Translations under genes and position numbers: made by a program | The notes under the pieces: generated by a model | The model's database searches: none | The model's input: only the letters and a program-made list of their open reading frames with translations | Told to the model about the DNA's origin: nothing | DNA from: Megaleporinus macrocephalus | Lineage: Eukaryota; Chordata; Actinopteri; Characiformes; Anostomidae | Direction: 5' to 3' | Assembly: GCA_021613375.1 (NCBI GenBank) | Contig: CM038720.1 | Location: 12,476,962-12,540,961, forward strand | Length of the DNA stretch: 64,000 bases | In this document: one piece after another, positions 1-12,540 of the stretch | Position numbering within the stretch: the stretch's first letter is position 1 | Layout of the letters: each line of letters starts with the position of its first letter

Positions 1-1539
1 TTTCACTGCAGTTATTTTATGTCTAATTCTATAAATTACACTACTTTCAGTCATAGGTCACAGCTAAAAAATGTTGAATAAAAAATTGGTGGTGAAAAGT
101 GTTTTGTGTGCTAATTTAAGAGCAGTTAAAACAGACTGGTCAATTTTGACCGGGAACACTAAAGTAAGGGGAGGGAGGTGAACACGACAGGAGGGATAAA
201 CAAACTGAAACGAAAGGCAATACGGTGGAATACACAGACACGGATACCATAACACGAAGCATGCCACGACATACCAAGACAATGACCAACCCAGACAGAC
301 TACAAACACAGGGTATGTATAACACAGGGAACAGGTGACGGGAATAAACACTAATAGGGAACAGGTGTACAAGGCGGGGCAAGGGCGGAGACACAGGAGC
401 ACATGACAAATGTAAACACAAGCACATGGGACTGACAGAACGTAAACACAGACTTAGACAGGGGAGGACGAGCAGGGCATGACACTATCATCCAATCAGC
501 AACCTGCTTATTGTATGTTCGGATACCTCCAGCATCCAGAGTTGCGGAAGAGGATAGAGTTGCGGAAGAAAAAGTTTAGTGGGGGATCGGACTGAATTGG
601 AGGAGTTAACCGGCCTGACATTAGTCTGTAATGTGACTCACGCAATCGATCCATGGTTTGGATAGAATTTTGCTTGTAAAAGCAAACCAGTGCTAATGAG
701 CCCCTCCCCCAGCAAAGCCTAGAATCGGACCTGGGTAAAAACTCAGAACCTAGCGTGCTCTGATTGGTCTGTTCGCTTGCTCTGTTGGTGCCAAGCTTGT
801 TGTAAGTGGGCAATACAGATTGCGTTTGAACAGAATGAAACTGAAATGTGGGTTCTGTCTGTCTTATTTGGTATATTTGCACAATGCTGTTTGTTTACTT
901 TATTTAGATGGACTGTTTGCTGCTTTTCTCTGGTGCGGTAAAAGTAGTGTTGACATCACAGCTGAACCGATTCGTGCTAAAAAATATCTAAAAAACTTAT
1001 TGGACTTCATTATCCAACATCAAAGAGTGTTTATGTGGTGCTTCCGGGTGGAAAATTAGTTTTTCCGAAAAAAAACTGGGACCACTTCAAAGCAGGATTA
1101 GATCAATGTTCTTACTTTTAGATGCTTGAAAAATACAGGCTCTGGTCTTGTATGACTTCAAATGACTGTCCAGGGGCTTACTGAGACAGCTGCAGTATGG
1201 ATAGACTTTCCTATAAGCACAAGTCTAAGACACTGTTTAGTCAAATGCATCTCCAATTCCTGTGTGGGACGGAATATACAAATCCACTCATTATGCAGCA
1301 ACCCATTGCCAATTGTTTATCCGTTCAGCATGTATTGTCTACAGTTTGTTTTGCACAGTAGCGTCTGCCCATACTGCAATTAAGCATTTTGTTTTGTCTG
1401 GTCCCCAGACATGTGTGTCCTCTATGATTAGCTTCCTCGCTGGCTCGGATGATCGCGTGCGGAGTGAAGTACTGCATGGGGAGGAGATGCATTTACATTG
1501 CTATAATATATGGATCTAATGTGATTCAGGCCACCAACC
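1..1539. other. Unclassified intergenic DNA
   Basis: No gene recognised. The first 480 bases are purine-rich on the plus strand, and their only long open frames are low-complexity minus-strand reads rich in C, L, S and V with no family signature. A 13-base word AGAGTTGCGGAAG occurs twice in tandem near 538-567. The stretch looks like decayed dispersed repeat, but no end or target duplication could be fixed. Confidence 0.5.
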
Positions 1540-1705
1540 GTGTGGACACGCCAAAGCAAATCTTTTCAAATCGGATTTGAATCACTTTCATATGTGCTCC
1601 TAGATTTATTACATATCTGATTTGTGGGCATGTGACATGAATGTGAGTGTTTAGATCAGATTTCACACTTTTTGTCTGTACATGTGTGTTTAATGCTGTT
1701 GTCAC
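1540..1705 (+). repeat. Dispersed repeat with TCAAATCNGATTTGA core, copy 1
   Basis: Contains the near-palindrome TCAAATCGGATTTGA followed by ATCACTTTCATATGTG. A second copy in inverse orientation lies at about 62.65-62.85 kb, where the same core and ACTTTCATATG word recur in reverse. Such paired words indicate an interspersed element, probably a DNA transposon relic. The superfamily is not determined because no terminal repeats or target duplications are clear. Confidence 0.6.
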
Positions 1706-1724
1706 CAGCAGCACCGGCAGCTTG

Positions 1725-3236
1725 GCAGAACAGCAGTTGAGGAACAGCGGTGACGTTCAGTGGAGGAGAAGGACATCGGTGATGGTCAGTGTAGGAGAGG
1801 AATGGTGGTGATGGTCAGTGGAGGAGAGGAACAGCAGTGATGGTCAGTGGAGGAGAGGAACAGCAGTGATAGTCAGTTGAGAAGAGGAACAGCAGTGACG
1901 GTCAGTGGAGGAGAGGAACAGCATTGACGGTCAGTGGTGGAGAGGAACAGCAGTGATGGTCAGTGGAGGAGAGGAACAGCAGTGATGGTCAGTGGAGAAG
2001 AGGAACAGTAGTGGCGTTCAATGGAGGAGAGGAACAGCATTGACGGTCAGTGGAGCAGAGGAACTGCAGTGATGGTTAAAGAAGGAGAGGAACAGTAGTG
2101 ATGGTCAGTGGAGGAGAGGAACAGCAGTGACGGTCAGTGGAGTAGAGGAACAGCAATAAAGGTCAGAGGAGGAGAGGAAAAACAGTGACAGTCAGTGGAG
2201 GAGAGGAACATCAGTGACGATCAGTGGAGGAGAGGAACAGCAGTGACGGTCAGTGGAGGAGAGGAACAGCAGTGGCATTCAGTGGAGGAGAGGAACAGCA
2301 GTGATGGTGAGTGGAGGAGAGGAACACCAGTGACAGTCAGTGAAGGAAAGGAACAACAGTGATGGTCAGTGGAGGAGAGGAACATCAGTAACGGTCAGTG
2401 GAGGAGAGAGACAGCAGTGATCGTCAGTGAAGGAGTGGAACAGCAGTGATGAGCAGAGAATGACAGGAACAGCAGTGACGGTCAGTGGAGGAGAGGGACA
2501 GCAGTGACGGTCAGTGGTGGAGAGGAACTGCAGTGATGGTCAGTGGAGGAGAGGAACAGCAGTGGCATTCAGTGGAGGAGAGGAACAGCAGTGATGGTGA
2601 GTGGAGGAGAGGAACACCAGTGACAGTCAGTGAAGGAGAGGAACAGCAGTGACGGTCAGTGGAGGAGAGGGACAGCAGTGATGGTCAGTGGAGGAGAGGA
2701 ACATCAGTGACGGTCAGTGGAGGAGAGGAACAGCAGTAACGGTCAGTGGAGGAGAGGAACAGCAGTAACGGTCAGTGGAGGAGAGAGACAGCAGTGATGG
2801 TCAGTGAATGACAGGAACAGCAGTGACGGTCAGTGGAGGAGAGGAACAGCAGTGATGTGCAGAGAATGACAGGAACAGCAGTGACGGTCAGTGGAGGAGA
2901 GGGACAGCAGTGACGGTCAGTGAAGGAGATGAACAGCAGTGAATGTCAGTGAAGGAAAGGAAGAGCAGTGATGGTCAGTGGAGGAGAGGAACAGCAGTGA
3001 CGGTTAGAGGAGAAGAGGAACAGCAGTGACGGTCAGTGGAGGAGAGGAACAGCAGTGATGGTCAGTGGAGGAGAGGAACAGCAGTGATGGTCAGTGGAGA
3101 AGAGGAACAGCATTGACGGTCAGTGGAGAAGAGGAACAGCAGTGACGGTCAGTGGAGGAGAGGAACAGCAGTGATGGTCAGTGGAGGAGAGGAACAGCAG
3201 TGACATTCAGTGGAGGATAGCAACAGAAGTGACGGC
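1725..3236. repeat. 29-bp minisatellite, about 50 copies
   Basis: Unit begins GAACAGCAGTGATGGTCAGT and ends GGAGGAGAG, 29 bp in all. Variation is frequent (GACGG/GATGG, GGAGAAGAG, some shortened units such as those with GAGAATGACAGGAACAG). The period is not a multiple of three, so no long open frame results. Several multi-unit blocks recur, for example GTGGCATTCAGTGGAGGAG near 2271 and 2562, showing that groups of units were duplicated together. Confidence 0.97.
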
Positions 3237-6200
3237 CAGTAGGAGTACAGGCTGGCTTTGTTTCTCCTTCTCAACCTAAACATGTACAGTCAACAGCTGT
3301 TTGTCCTCCTGAGGTCTGAGCAAAAGTCATAATTAATTACTGTGACTTGCACTGTAGCCTAAATCACGAGACACTAGCTTTAAACTACATCAAATACGTC
3401 ACACACCTACATACTTTCTGACTCTGTATGATGTACCATTATATATAAAAGTATACAAAAGCCTGTAGCATAGCTTATAATGGCAGCCACATGGAAGCCT
3501 GGAGTTTGTCTGCACCTCAGTTAATTTTTGTGAAAATATATTCTATTCCTTAAAGATCCCTACCTGTCTCACATTAACTTAGATGATGTGTGCTCCACAG
3601 GCTGGCTGGGCAGCAGCAATGAAATGTTGATTTGCTCTGGCAACATTAAAAAATCTGACACTCATACTCAGTAACGTCACTGGATTGCATCTGTCGCCAC
3701 CCTGCACACACGCTGTGCCATGCAGCGCTCTAGTGCTATACAGACAAGTGGGAAAACACATATGATAGTTTTACAGGCCTGTGAAATTGCTTATTTGAAG
3801 CCCCATTTAAGTAGCAAATAATGAACTTGCTGCAACAAATGGAATAATCCAAAATTACACCCATGGATATATTTCCAAACCAGACAATTTGGGAGTAAGA
3901 AAATTCCACCGTGTTTAATTAACACTGTGAACCAGTGACTGCACGTGACTGAATTAACACCTGCAGTTTTCGTTTAAAATCCGTGTAAAGCAGTAATAGG
4001 TATGGGTTTTGAGTTCTGAGTCACACCACAGAAAAAATGTGTTATTAACCACCTAACCAAATTTGAATGTTCCTTATTTCATATCCATTTCCATGATAAA
4101 ATAAGAATCATTCTCTGTTCTGAAATCCTGGGGGCGTGACCACCAAAGTATTGGAATGATTTTGTAATCGGCCCGTTTTACCGTCCCTCTTTGGTAAGTA
4201 CAGGATTTGTATTGGAAGGGGAAACAGCAGAGTTTATGGTTCATGGTATGTCAGTTCTATGTACTGAACTCTCCTTACTCAACTACACCAACATAAATAC
4301 AGCTTTCAATTCTTCTGCACGTTTAATGGCAGTTTCCGCTTGAGGTGTATCGACCTGTATATCTCTACTGCATTGGCGGAGGCTCTTGTTACTTGAATAG
4401 ATCTGAGTCCAACTCAATTATTATACTAGCACTTTCCTTGTGATGAGAAAGAGGAAAAAGAGAGGAGGAATTGATTGCTGGTAATAAGGTGAGTTAGAAT
4501 ACTAAAACAAATGGGGAACAACAAAGTTTGATGCCAATGGGCTCTAATGGTAAAAGTCAAACTGACCCTTTGTGGATGCCCTTATAAGAGACTATAGGGT
4601 TTTACAAGGAGTTTCTTGCTATGAAGCCACATCTTTATGTTTCGGGCCATCAGGTTTGTTGGTTAAGCAAGGGCTGATGAAGATAGCTATCTATCTAGCT
4701 TTGGGCTACAGGTAGTTGGGCAGCACATAAAAATAGCTACCAGCTACCAACCAGAACATTAAAATGTAGGTTTATCACAAGTATGAAACCCCTTATTCTC
4801 GATCAAGGGCGTCCACAATGGTTTGGCTTTTGGCAGTGGGTGCTAACGTTAACTAGACACCAAATGACACCAAAAGGGGTTCAATGGCCAATGTTTTTTC
4901 TTCATTCGTTTAAGAACTGTAACAGACCCTATCAACTGCTGCCATCTCTCTTTCATCTTCTTAGCTGGTTTGGTATGTGTTAATAAGCTAGGAAGCAACT
5001 GTAAAAAAGCTTACGTGCTATCAAAGCATCCTACCTAGTTTTATGTATGAAGCTATCTATAAATATATGATAGCATTTCGACGAGGCAGCACAATTCTGA
5101 GTAACTCAAGGCAGTTATCTCTGGTCTTTAAGTTTTCTTCAAACTAGGAAGGTTTAGCTACTCAAAGTACCACATAGCTTAGAGTGCTGTTACCCTACTG
5201 GTCTGAGGAGGGCCAGCAAGTCATAACTGATGCTAGGGTTTTTATAACGTGTTAAGGGAGGGTTATGCCAAGTATGGCTCCAGTGCGTCATCGATTGCTG
5301 ATTTCAGGCCCACGCTAGAAATCCTAAATACAAAAATGATGGAAAATAGTTTGACAACACAGTGCCGAGTAGTTCAGCTCTGTTTTCTACTGTATAATGT
5401 GTTTAGGAACGTATGTCTGAACTTGCTTTACACTGACTTTTAATACTGCCATACATTCAAATGGTGTTAATTCAGAATTGTGGATTTCATTGCACAATTC
5501 AGGCCCATACATACTATTTGCAATGCTGCTACTGAGATAACAATAGAAATGATGAAAAGTGGTAGTTTTCACACCACAGGTAGCACCCGACAAATGTTCT
5601 GCCATAACAACATCTCATAGCGTCATATTTCCTGAAAAAAATAATACGCTCTTGAAAATGCACCCAACAAACCATCTTTTTCTTCTCAACTCTCAGTGGA
5701 TGTTGACAGAGCTGACCATGAATGACAGTTCGCCCCAGAGACTAACAGGAGAACAGTGTGAAGGAAACGCTCCGGTACACATTTGTATGTGATGGATGTG
5801 GCACATGCAAGACCTTGTAGCCCACCAAAACTGTCACCATCAGATAAACAGCACTTAAAGCCACCATCTTTACGAGAGAGGAGAAAATCAAGCTTACTTT
5901 ATGTCTCCAAAATCTCATTTTCCATCCTTCCACCGTGAGAAGACAACTCACCGCTATGAGTCTCAAAGGATGTGCAGCTGTCAAGAAGGCCTTACTGAGA
6001 AAAGGAAAGCAAACAAAGAAGCTACCCATGTTCTCAAAGCAATGGCCTGACCACCCCAGAGTGCAGACCTCACCGTGAATCAATGTTTTTGGGGTCTCTT
6101 GTAAGATGATGAGAAGCAGAACATGCAAAACCAACATGTGAGACTGATCTTTTGGGGGAAAAAGTCCGAGCGGATCCCAGCACAGAATGGAAGCTGTATT

Positions 6201-6489
6201 AAAGGCCAGGAGATACTGAAAACAAAGATATTCTAATTAGCTTTCGAGGCTTCTGTGTAATTTGCTCTTATATATATGCATCTGCTTTTGTTTCCTAACC
6301 CCAAAAAAAACAAACTTACACTTAATATCTAATTTGACTGGAAATCTAATTAATGAAGGATGGTTGGCGTAGTACTGTAATTGTATTGCTACTACAAATG
6401 TCATATGCATCTTTTTTTAATTTGATTAATGACAAGAATGTGTACAGCATGTTGATAAATGTAGCTCTTCAGTAGTTATCTACAAACTT
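3237..6489. other. Unclassified intergenic DNA
   Basis: No gene, RNA or bounded repeat recognised in this 3.2-kb stretch. Open frames are short and lack family motifs. GCTAGCTA-type words and AT-rich runs are common, as in other gene-poor parts of the window. A short piece near 6392-6435 (ACAAATGTCATATGCAT, then TTTGATTAATGACAA) recurs at about 31800-31840, so it belongs to a dispersed repeat. Confidence 0.5.
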
Positions 6490-7620
6490 CAGTCAATCAA
6501 AGTCAATCAAAGTTTGTTTGTATAGCGCTGTTACAACCGGTGTTGTCTCAAAGCGGTTCATGAGAAAGAGAAAAAAAAGGATAGAAACAAAAAAGAATCC
6601 ATGCATAAAACAAGAATCCATGCATAAACATGCATAAAAAAAGAATCCATGCATAAACTTAAAACATACAAAAGGGTATCCAGGTTCAAGCCCCCCTAGA
6701 GCAAGTCAGAGGCAACAGTGGCGAGGAAAAACTCCCTTGCTAAGAGGAATCCAAGCTCAAGGGAGGAATCCATCCTCGACCCCGGATAGAGAGAGAATGA
6801 CAAAGCTAATGAGATTTTATGACAACAAGAAACTTGGTGCTTAAACATCCATCCTTCTATCCATCCATCCATCCATCCATTAACTTCTGCTTTATCCTGC
6901 TAGTGGAGGTCAGGGGAGTGTGAGGGTGGGTGATGTTGGCATCATCGGGGGAAGGCAGGGTACACCATGCATAGGTTGGCAGTCTATTACATGGCCAACA
7001 CACACTCACAGCTACGGGCAATTTAGAGTAACCGACCAACCTATCATGAATGTGTTTGGACTGTGGGAGGAAACCGGAGTACCCGGAGAAAACCCACTCA
7101 AGCACGAGCAGAACATGCAAACTCCACACAGAAGGGCCCAGACCGGGAATCCAACCCAGATCGTCTTGCTGTGAGGCAACGTTTGAAGAGTTTGAACCAC
7201 CTTATAGGTTTTCTGTCAGGCTGAAGAGCAGAGTATTAACAGGTCAGACAGGAGGGACAGTTGATCAGCCAGTGGTGATGGAGCTCTGGTGACTTCTAGC
7301 AGCTCTGGTGACTTTACTGTGTGATAACTCAGGCAAACGTTGAGAGACAGAGAGACAGTGGCAGAAGGAGAGACAGAAGATAAAGCAAGAGAGAGGCAAG
7401 CAGTTGTAAGTTAGCCCGTTTATGGAGAGATGATACACCAAGCAGCTGATATTAGCAGAATCTGGTGCAAACTGGTGAGTTTTGAGTCTAGTTTTAAATT
7501 TAGAGAGTGTATCTGATCCCTGAACAGAGGAGGGGATTCCACAAATTCAGGGCTTTGTAGGAGAAAGCTCGACCACCTGTTTTCTAGTTGGAGGAATTGT
7601 CAGCAGGCCACTAATTTGTA
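6490..7620 (+). repeat. Long dispersed teleost repeat, split by an L2-like fragment
   Basis: The left part (6490-6845) carries AAAGTTTGTTTGTATAGCGC, CAAAGCGGTTCATGAG and the GAGGAAAAACTCCC...GGAATCC stretch typical of a very common fish repeat. The right part (about 7170-7620), with AGTTTTAAATTTAGAGAG and GAGAAAGCTCGACCACC, looks like the continuation of the same family. They are separated by an L2-like segment, so one element was probably interrupted by another. A shorter relative of the left part lies at 32.17-32.33 kb. I do not know its library name. Confidence 0.65.
6846..7168 (-). mobile_element. L2-like LINE 3' fragment with (ATCC)n
   Basis: Starts with a short (CATC/CCAT)n run at 6846-6880 and continues with the widespread fish text GGCAGGGTACACCATGCATA, GGCAATTTAGAGTAACC, TTTGGACTGTGGGAGGAAAC, ACATGCAAACTCCACACAG and a terminal TTGCTGTGAGGCAAC. 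This order is that of the 3' end of L2-type (Maui-like) LINEs read on the opposite strand; the assignment is from memory of the family. No coding sequence remains. Related pieces lie at 14.58, 22.99, 32.39 and 46.79 kb. Confidence 0.65.
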
Positions 7621-7835
7621 AGCCGTGGGTTCAACCCCAAGTATGTAAGTGGTTGTGTATGAAACATTTAAGAACCTTCATGTGATGTAAACATTCTAAA
7701 ACAATGAAATATTTTTGCTGGAACCATATATCCAAGTTATGAGGAATCCTCTATTTTTAAAGGTGCCGTAAAATGAAAAACTGTATTTATATAGTCCTAG
7801 TTGAATAAGACGAGTTCAGAACATAGAACTAACAT

Positions 7836-8585
7836 CCCTTACAAAAAAGAAGTTTATTCAAGTTTACCATGAGTTTACTTCTTTTAAACTAAAAAGAAGT
7901 GAGTATGCTTTCAGTTTAATTTTTATGTACTTCTCAGTGATATTCTAAACACAGTTATACTTAAGTATACTTGGGTTATACTGACAAGTATAGAACAGTC
8001 TAAGTATATTTGACCTTTACTTGTACTTAATCTATTGATTGAGATAGTAGAAGTAAGTATTCTTGCTCTGCACACAAACACATCCAGTACAATATATATT
8101 TAAAATTTGATTTATAAAGATTTATAAAGATACATGTTTCTTAATCTGAGTGTGTCTTATTTATTTTATGAGTGTCCACTGGTGAGTAAGTAAACATTGT
8201 TAAGTTCTATTATAAGTAGAAAAAAAAACTTAAACCTAGTCATATAATTTAAAGTACAACAATAATATAAGCAGTAAATTATGAGTAATATGTTACGTTC
8301 ACTTAAAGAAAACTTACAAGGTAGTAAAGTAACAGTAAACCCTTAAGTTTACTTTTAGTGTAGTTGCAGTACAAAATATGTAAACTAGTTGTATACTTGG
8401 TTTACTACTCTTACACTTAAAGTGTACTTAAAAGTATACTTTTAAAAACTAGAAAGTAGGCCAATTTAGTCCCAAGAAGTATTAAAATAGTACATATACA
8501 AGTCTACTACTAGTCCAATGACATTAGTATAGTATCAAGTATACTTAATAAAATAAACTTTAAGTATACTTATTTTCTGTAAGGG
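7836..8585 (+). mobile_element. CCCTTAC miniature transposon, copy 1
   Basis: A 750-bp AT-rich element bounded by CCCTTACAAAAAA on the left and TTTTCTGTAAGGG on the right, which are inverted repeats. The interior has many AGTATACTT words and no coding frame, so it is non-autonomous. It is very similar along its length to 18449-19202, and weaker copies lie at 22869-23402, 14740-15295 and 26112-26395. No target duplication is evident here (flanks AACAT and TTTAC). The superfamily is unassigned. Confidence 0.85.
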
Positions 8586-8599
8586 TTTACTGCCAAAAG

Positions 8600-9094
8600 T
8601 AAAGAGTGATTCACGCAGCACTCACGGATTTTCTTTGTTCTCACACAAAATATAAACGTGCTCTCTCACATTTACTCTGCTCGCGCTCAGATATATCCTG
8701 CTCTCGCACCAACTCACTCTTCGTGCACACTCCAACACCTCCCGCGCGCTCGCAAACCCTCCCACAAAGCAGACGACTCCGTTCCGGATCCGGGTTTTCT
8801 CCGGTCCAGATCCGCACAGCAGTCAGAACCGTTATGCGATTCGGCCCGGGTCCGCTGCGTGTTCGGTTCATGACTCTAAGATCCGGTTTACTGATGATAA
8901 ATCCGGTAAACGCTTCATTTCACATCTTCAGTACGATTTCAGAGCGGAGTCAGATTCCATATGTAGTTTAGACTCGTTATACAGATTCGGTCCAGATCCG
9001 CGGAGGAACACAGAACCGGCACTAATTCAAACTCAGCGCGAGACCAACGGACATCTCCACCAACTGACAGCAGCAGAGCTCCCACACAGCAGAG
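8600..9094 (+). other. CpG-rich promoter/5' exon-like segment
   Basis: This segment is conspicuously richer in CG dinucleotides than its AT-rich surroundings (for example TCCGGATCCGGG, TTCGGCCCGGGTCCGC) and ends with a consensus-like splice donor, CAGAG followed by GTAGGTCACA at 9095. The last 90 bases have no ATG, which fits an untranslated first exon. Exon-like islands with donors follow at 10.0 and 11.7 kb. No protein family is recognised, and the segment overlaps the outer arm of a large inverted repeat, so it may belong to a mobile element. Low confidence. Confidence 0.25.
8687..8748 (+). repeat. Outer left arm of an interrupted palindrome
   Basis: CAGATATATCCTGCTCTCGC, ACCAACTCACTCTTC, then GTGCACACTCCAACACCTCC is the reverse complement of 12756-12832. 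The left arm lacks about 20 bases that are present on the right between CTCTTC and GTGCACACTC. On the right, this outer arm runs almost directly into the inner arm; on the left, about 2.1 kb lies between them. Confidence 0.8.
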
Positions 9095-10034
9095 GTAGGT
9101 CACACTTCAGAGTTTATTAAAGTTTATTAAACTTGAATATGTTTTTGTACAGGTTTGTTTTGTTTATGTTGGATGTGCTGGAGATTTATTTGTGTTTTAT
9201 GATTCTGCATCTTATATTACTCAGTCACTTCTGCTAGCAATGCTAGTTAGCTAACGTTAGCTAGCTACAGAGCTGAACAAATGCTGATAACTTCAACTCG
9301 TTTTACTTCTCAAATACACTGCTACGACTTTTTTTTGTAAAGTAAACTAATTTCTATAACGAATTAAAAGTTATTTATTATTTATTGTTTATCAGAAATT
9401 TAACATGGGACCACATTCGAACTTGAATTTTGCAGTTCCACCTTAAATAGCTCTACAGGTACAGTCTAGCCCCTCTGAGTCACTCAGGCACTCAGGCACC
9501 ATTTAAGGTGGAATGGGAGAATTAAAAAAAGAAGCTGTTTTTCAGTCTGAAAATGCTTTTAGCATTACAATAATAATTAGGATAATTAGAGAATTTAGTG
9601 AACATTAAAGTCTGAAATGAATTAATATTAAAAACACAAACATTGGAAACACAAAGTTACTATACTGGGCTAATGATATGCATATTTTTACTAGGATCTC
9701 TGACAGATTTTTTGAACACCTGAAAGCCAGACCTATTGCTTCCATTCAAGGTGGGTTATATTTAAGTCAGTTCATTACATTTGACTTTTACGTGTTTGGA
9801 TTAATCTAATACATTAAGTGTTAGGTAACACAGAGTGATCTGTTTGTATTTTATAGGTTATAACTACAGCCTAGTTCTGTAGACAAAAAGATCTAACAGC
9901 AACAGCATGTAAGTCTGCCTTAATACTGTTTAGTTTAACTCGTTTTGCTTCGCTAATGCAGCCTTTTGTAAAATTAAGTGAGTTATGAAGAAGTTTAGTT
10001 TATCGTATAATGTTCAAGTGTGTTCGGTGTTCAG
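9095..10034. other. Intergenic or intronic DNA with a short inverted repeat
   Basis: Mostly AT-rich. At 9436-9448 and 9501-9513 an exact 13-bp inverted pair (TTCCACCTTAAAT / ATTTAAGGTGGAA) encloses 52 bp. The ATTTAAGGTGGAA word also occurs at 19561 and about 51620, with a variant at about 51830, marking a small interspersed repeat. A donor-like CATTCAAG|GTGGGT near 9748 is probably part of the same motif rather than a splice site. Confidence 0.5.
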
Positions 10035-10116
10035 GCCCTCTCCAGTTAACCTGTGACCTGTGCACAGACTCTTTCATTGGACCCCCTGACCAGCCGAGTT
10101 GCATTAATCAGACGAG
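10035..10116 (+). CDS. Candidate internal exon, unrecognised
   Basis: An 82-bp segment preceded by GGTGTTCAG and followed by the strong donor GTAAGT. One frame is open throughout: starting at the second base after the acceptor-G it reads PLQLTCDLCTDSFIGPPDQP and then SCINQT, with a CxxC pair and several prolines; the other two frames contain stops. The composition is protein-like but I know no family. If joined to the next candidate (11739-11819) in phase, the frame ends after six residues. It lies within the 2.1-kb insertion of a larger palindrome, so a mobile-element origin is possible. Confidence 0.22.
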
Positions 10117-10840
10117 GTAAGTTGCATTTAGTTCAGTAAATAATAATTTTACAGGTTTGGATTTATCTAATGCATGTTGGAATGTTGGATGATGTTGTGT
10201 ATTTCATAGTTTACACAGCATATTTTATCCAGCTAATATGTTGGGGCCACAAAATACTGAATGAATGTATTCTAAGTTGTTCTCTGATGCTTTACATAGA
10301 AAATATGTGACTTATGTACAGTACTGTACTGTGTACTGTAGGTAAAACTATATTTAAATTGTCATACTTGAAAGATGAGTGTACAATATGTAGAACTGTA
10401 CCATGAACCTCAAACACTGTTGTTCCTCCTTCAAATTCAAATCCTGACTTTACAAATTAGGGCTGGTAAAACAAGCTGATTCCCAAATCCTAATATGTTA
10501 CCTGGGAGAACCCGCTCGTTTTATTGTTAATCACCTGATTGCATTTTTAAGCTAATTGCAATTATTTAAGATGACAGCAATTAGTTTGCATTGTTGTCAA
10601 CTTTGCCAGTTGTTTATGCCACGGTCAACAACAAAGTTTCATCAGTTGGGTTGAGCCAAACACTTCTAAATAAAATAAGACAAAAATGCTTTTATTTACT
10701 GTCGGGTCAAGGATCCAATAAAATAGCCAGACACAAAAGTTACAGTGAGGACACAGGGCCAGATCCGTTTTACGGACCCGGGACAGAACTTCAGCATGAT
10801 GTGCGCCGGATCCGGGCCAGATTATTTTTTTCTATGTGGG

Positions 10841-11185
10841 TTTTTATGCTCTTGCGCTCGGAATTCACCACAAACAACACTGCCTTAAGTCATCAGCCAA
10901 TCATAAATCAGTAACATATTTTGACGAATCACATTGTTCCTGCTGCTCTTTTACATTCTCTTTGGTTGCGAAAGGCATGATAAACACATCAGTAGCTTGC
11001 TTCACCATGGATTGAGTCAACGACTCGTACGGCGATTAATTACTAATAATATATGTATATATTGTAATATGTTATATTATTAAGTTGCATTTACACTTTT
11101 CACCTAGAAGTGGCGCTAAAGATGCATATTTGGTGTCAGCTATTAACTACAGCCTTTGTATTAGCTAAGTTGTTAAGCAGTGTGG
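10841..11185 (+). repeat. Inner left arm of a long inverted repeat
   Basis: Runs from TTTTTATGCTCTTGCGCTC to TTGTTAAGCAGTGTGG and is the reverse complement of 12343-12740. Matching text includes GAATTCACCACAAACAACAC, CACCTAGAAGTGGCGCTAAA and TAGCTAAGTTGTTAAG. The left arm has a short AT-rich stretch where the right arm has an expanded (AT)n. The arms are close in sequence, with scattered substitutions. Element type unknown. Confidence 0.88.
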
Positions 11186-12342
11186 CAATGGCTGAAGTGT
11201 TTTTGTATTTTATCATGTGCCATCTAACTAACCCTCACAAAAAAATAAATCATTTGGTGATCTAAAGAAATGGTTGTAAATAAGAGGTAAAGACGTGACT
11301 GTAGTGAAATGGTATATGGGTTGGTTCTGGTCTATAGTTAGTTTAAAATATACTTTGTACTTTGACAGACTGGCTCCATCTACTGAGCAACGCGTCATCT
11401 GATTACTTTAATAAGTAGTAAGATACGAGCAGACAGTCAGCAGCAGACAACAGTGCAGCAATAAATGTCCAGGTTTTTTATATTTAGTAAACAAATACTG
11501 TTGTAACATCTACCTTGAAGTTGTCATAGTCAGTAGTGCTGGTCCTATTTTATATTAAATTAATTGTACAGTTAGAAAGCTAATATTTTTAGCATAATTG
11601 TTTGACAGGAGATTCTAAGTAATGATGATACATAAGCCTGAATTGCATCTCACAAGTATCAGTTTACACAGAAATGACAGTGCACTACAGCTAAATAAAG
11701 ATTTGTTTTAATTGTTTACTACATAACTGTGTTTTCAGATCATCCAGTTTTCTTTAGAAAGTCTTTATCTGTATGAGGAAAGAAAAGATTCTCCCACTAT
11801 AAGATGATCTGCATCAGTGGTAAGACTGTATCCATGCAGTTCTACATTATTTAACTAAACGTGGAAAGAACACCTAAACCTAGCGGGTACGGGGCCACGT
11901 ACAATAAAACTACCGATCAAACCACCACTTTTTTCACTTTATCACTTTTTTACAATGTAAAACTTACACTGTAGGTACACCTAATAATAATAATAATAAT
12001 GTAAGCCATCACTTTTTTTAACCTGGTCCTGGAGTAGCCCCTGTCCTGTATATTGTCGTATTTCCTTGGTTCCTCACTGTGAGTCATTAAGGGGTTGTTA
12101 TTGATTATTTTATGTAGATATTGTACATATGAATATAGTATCTATTCTAAAGCATCTATGCGATGGTTTAAGTACCAGAAAGTGTAGATCATTCTGAGGC
12201 AAATGATTAATACTATTACTACTACTACTACTAATAATAATAATAATAATTTTATCCACACCACTTTTATTTTATTTAATCTAGTCCACATTCTCCATAA
12301 GTTAACTTGTCATTCCTTTACTTTCTAGAGAAAACACTTTAA
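11186..12342. other. Loop of the long inverted repeat
   Basis: About 1.16 kb of AT-rich DNA between the inner arms. It contains short (AAT)n at 11982-12000, (ACT)n(AAT)n at 12217-12250 and the candidate exon above. No bounded element or convincing open frame was seen. Confidence 0.5.
11739..11819 (+). CDS. Candidate terminal exon, unrecognised
   Basis: An 81-bp segment after a good acceptor (GTGTTTTCAG) and before GTAAGA. The frame in phase with the 10035-10116 candidate stops after R-S-S-S-F-L; another frame reads 22 residues to a TGA. It lies in the loop of the inner inverted repeat. Splice motifs alone are weak evidence, so this is recorded as a possibility only. Confidence 0.15.
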
Positions 12343-12458
12343 CCACACTACTTAACAACTTAGCTATTACACAGGCTGTAGGTAATAGCTGACAGAAAAT
12401 ATGCATCTTTAGCGCCACTTCTAGGTGAAAAGTGTAAATGCAACATAATATAACATAT

Positions 12459-12540
<82 letters not shown>

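Noticed and set aside
64..427. Minus-strand frames rich in C, L, V, S, Y
   Set aside because: Two overlapping low-complexity frames from a purine-rich strand. They have hydrophobic runs but no signal or membrane-protein family pattern, and no splice sites.
1725..3236. CRISPR-like array
   Set aside because: Units are contiguous with no unique spacers, and the genome is eukaryotic. The same applies to the other tandem arrays.
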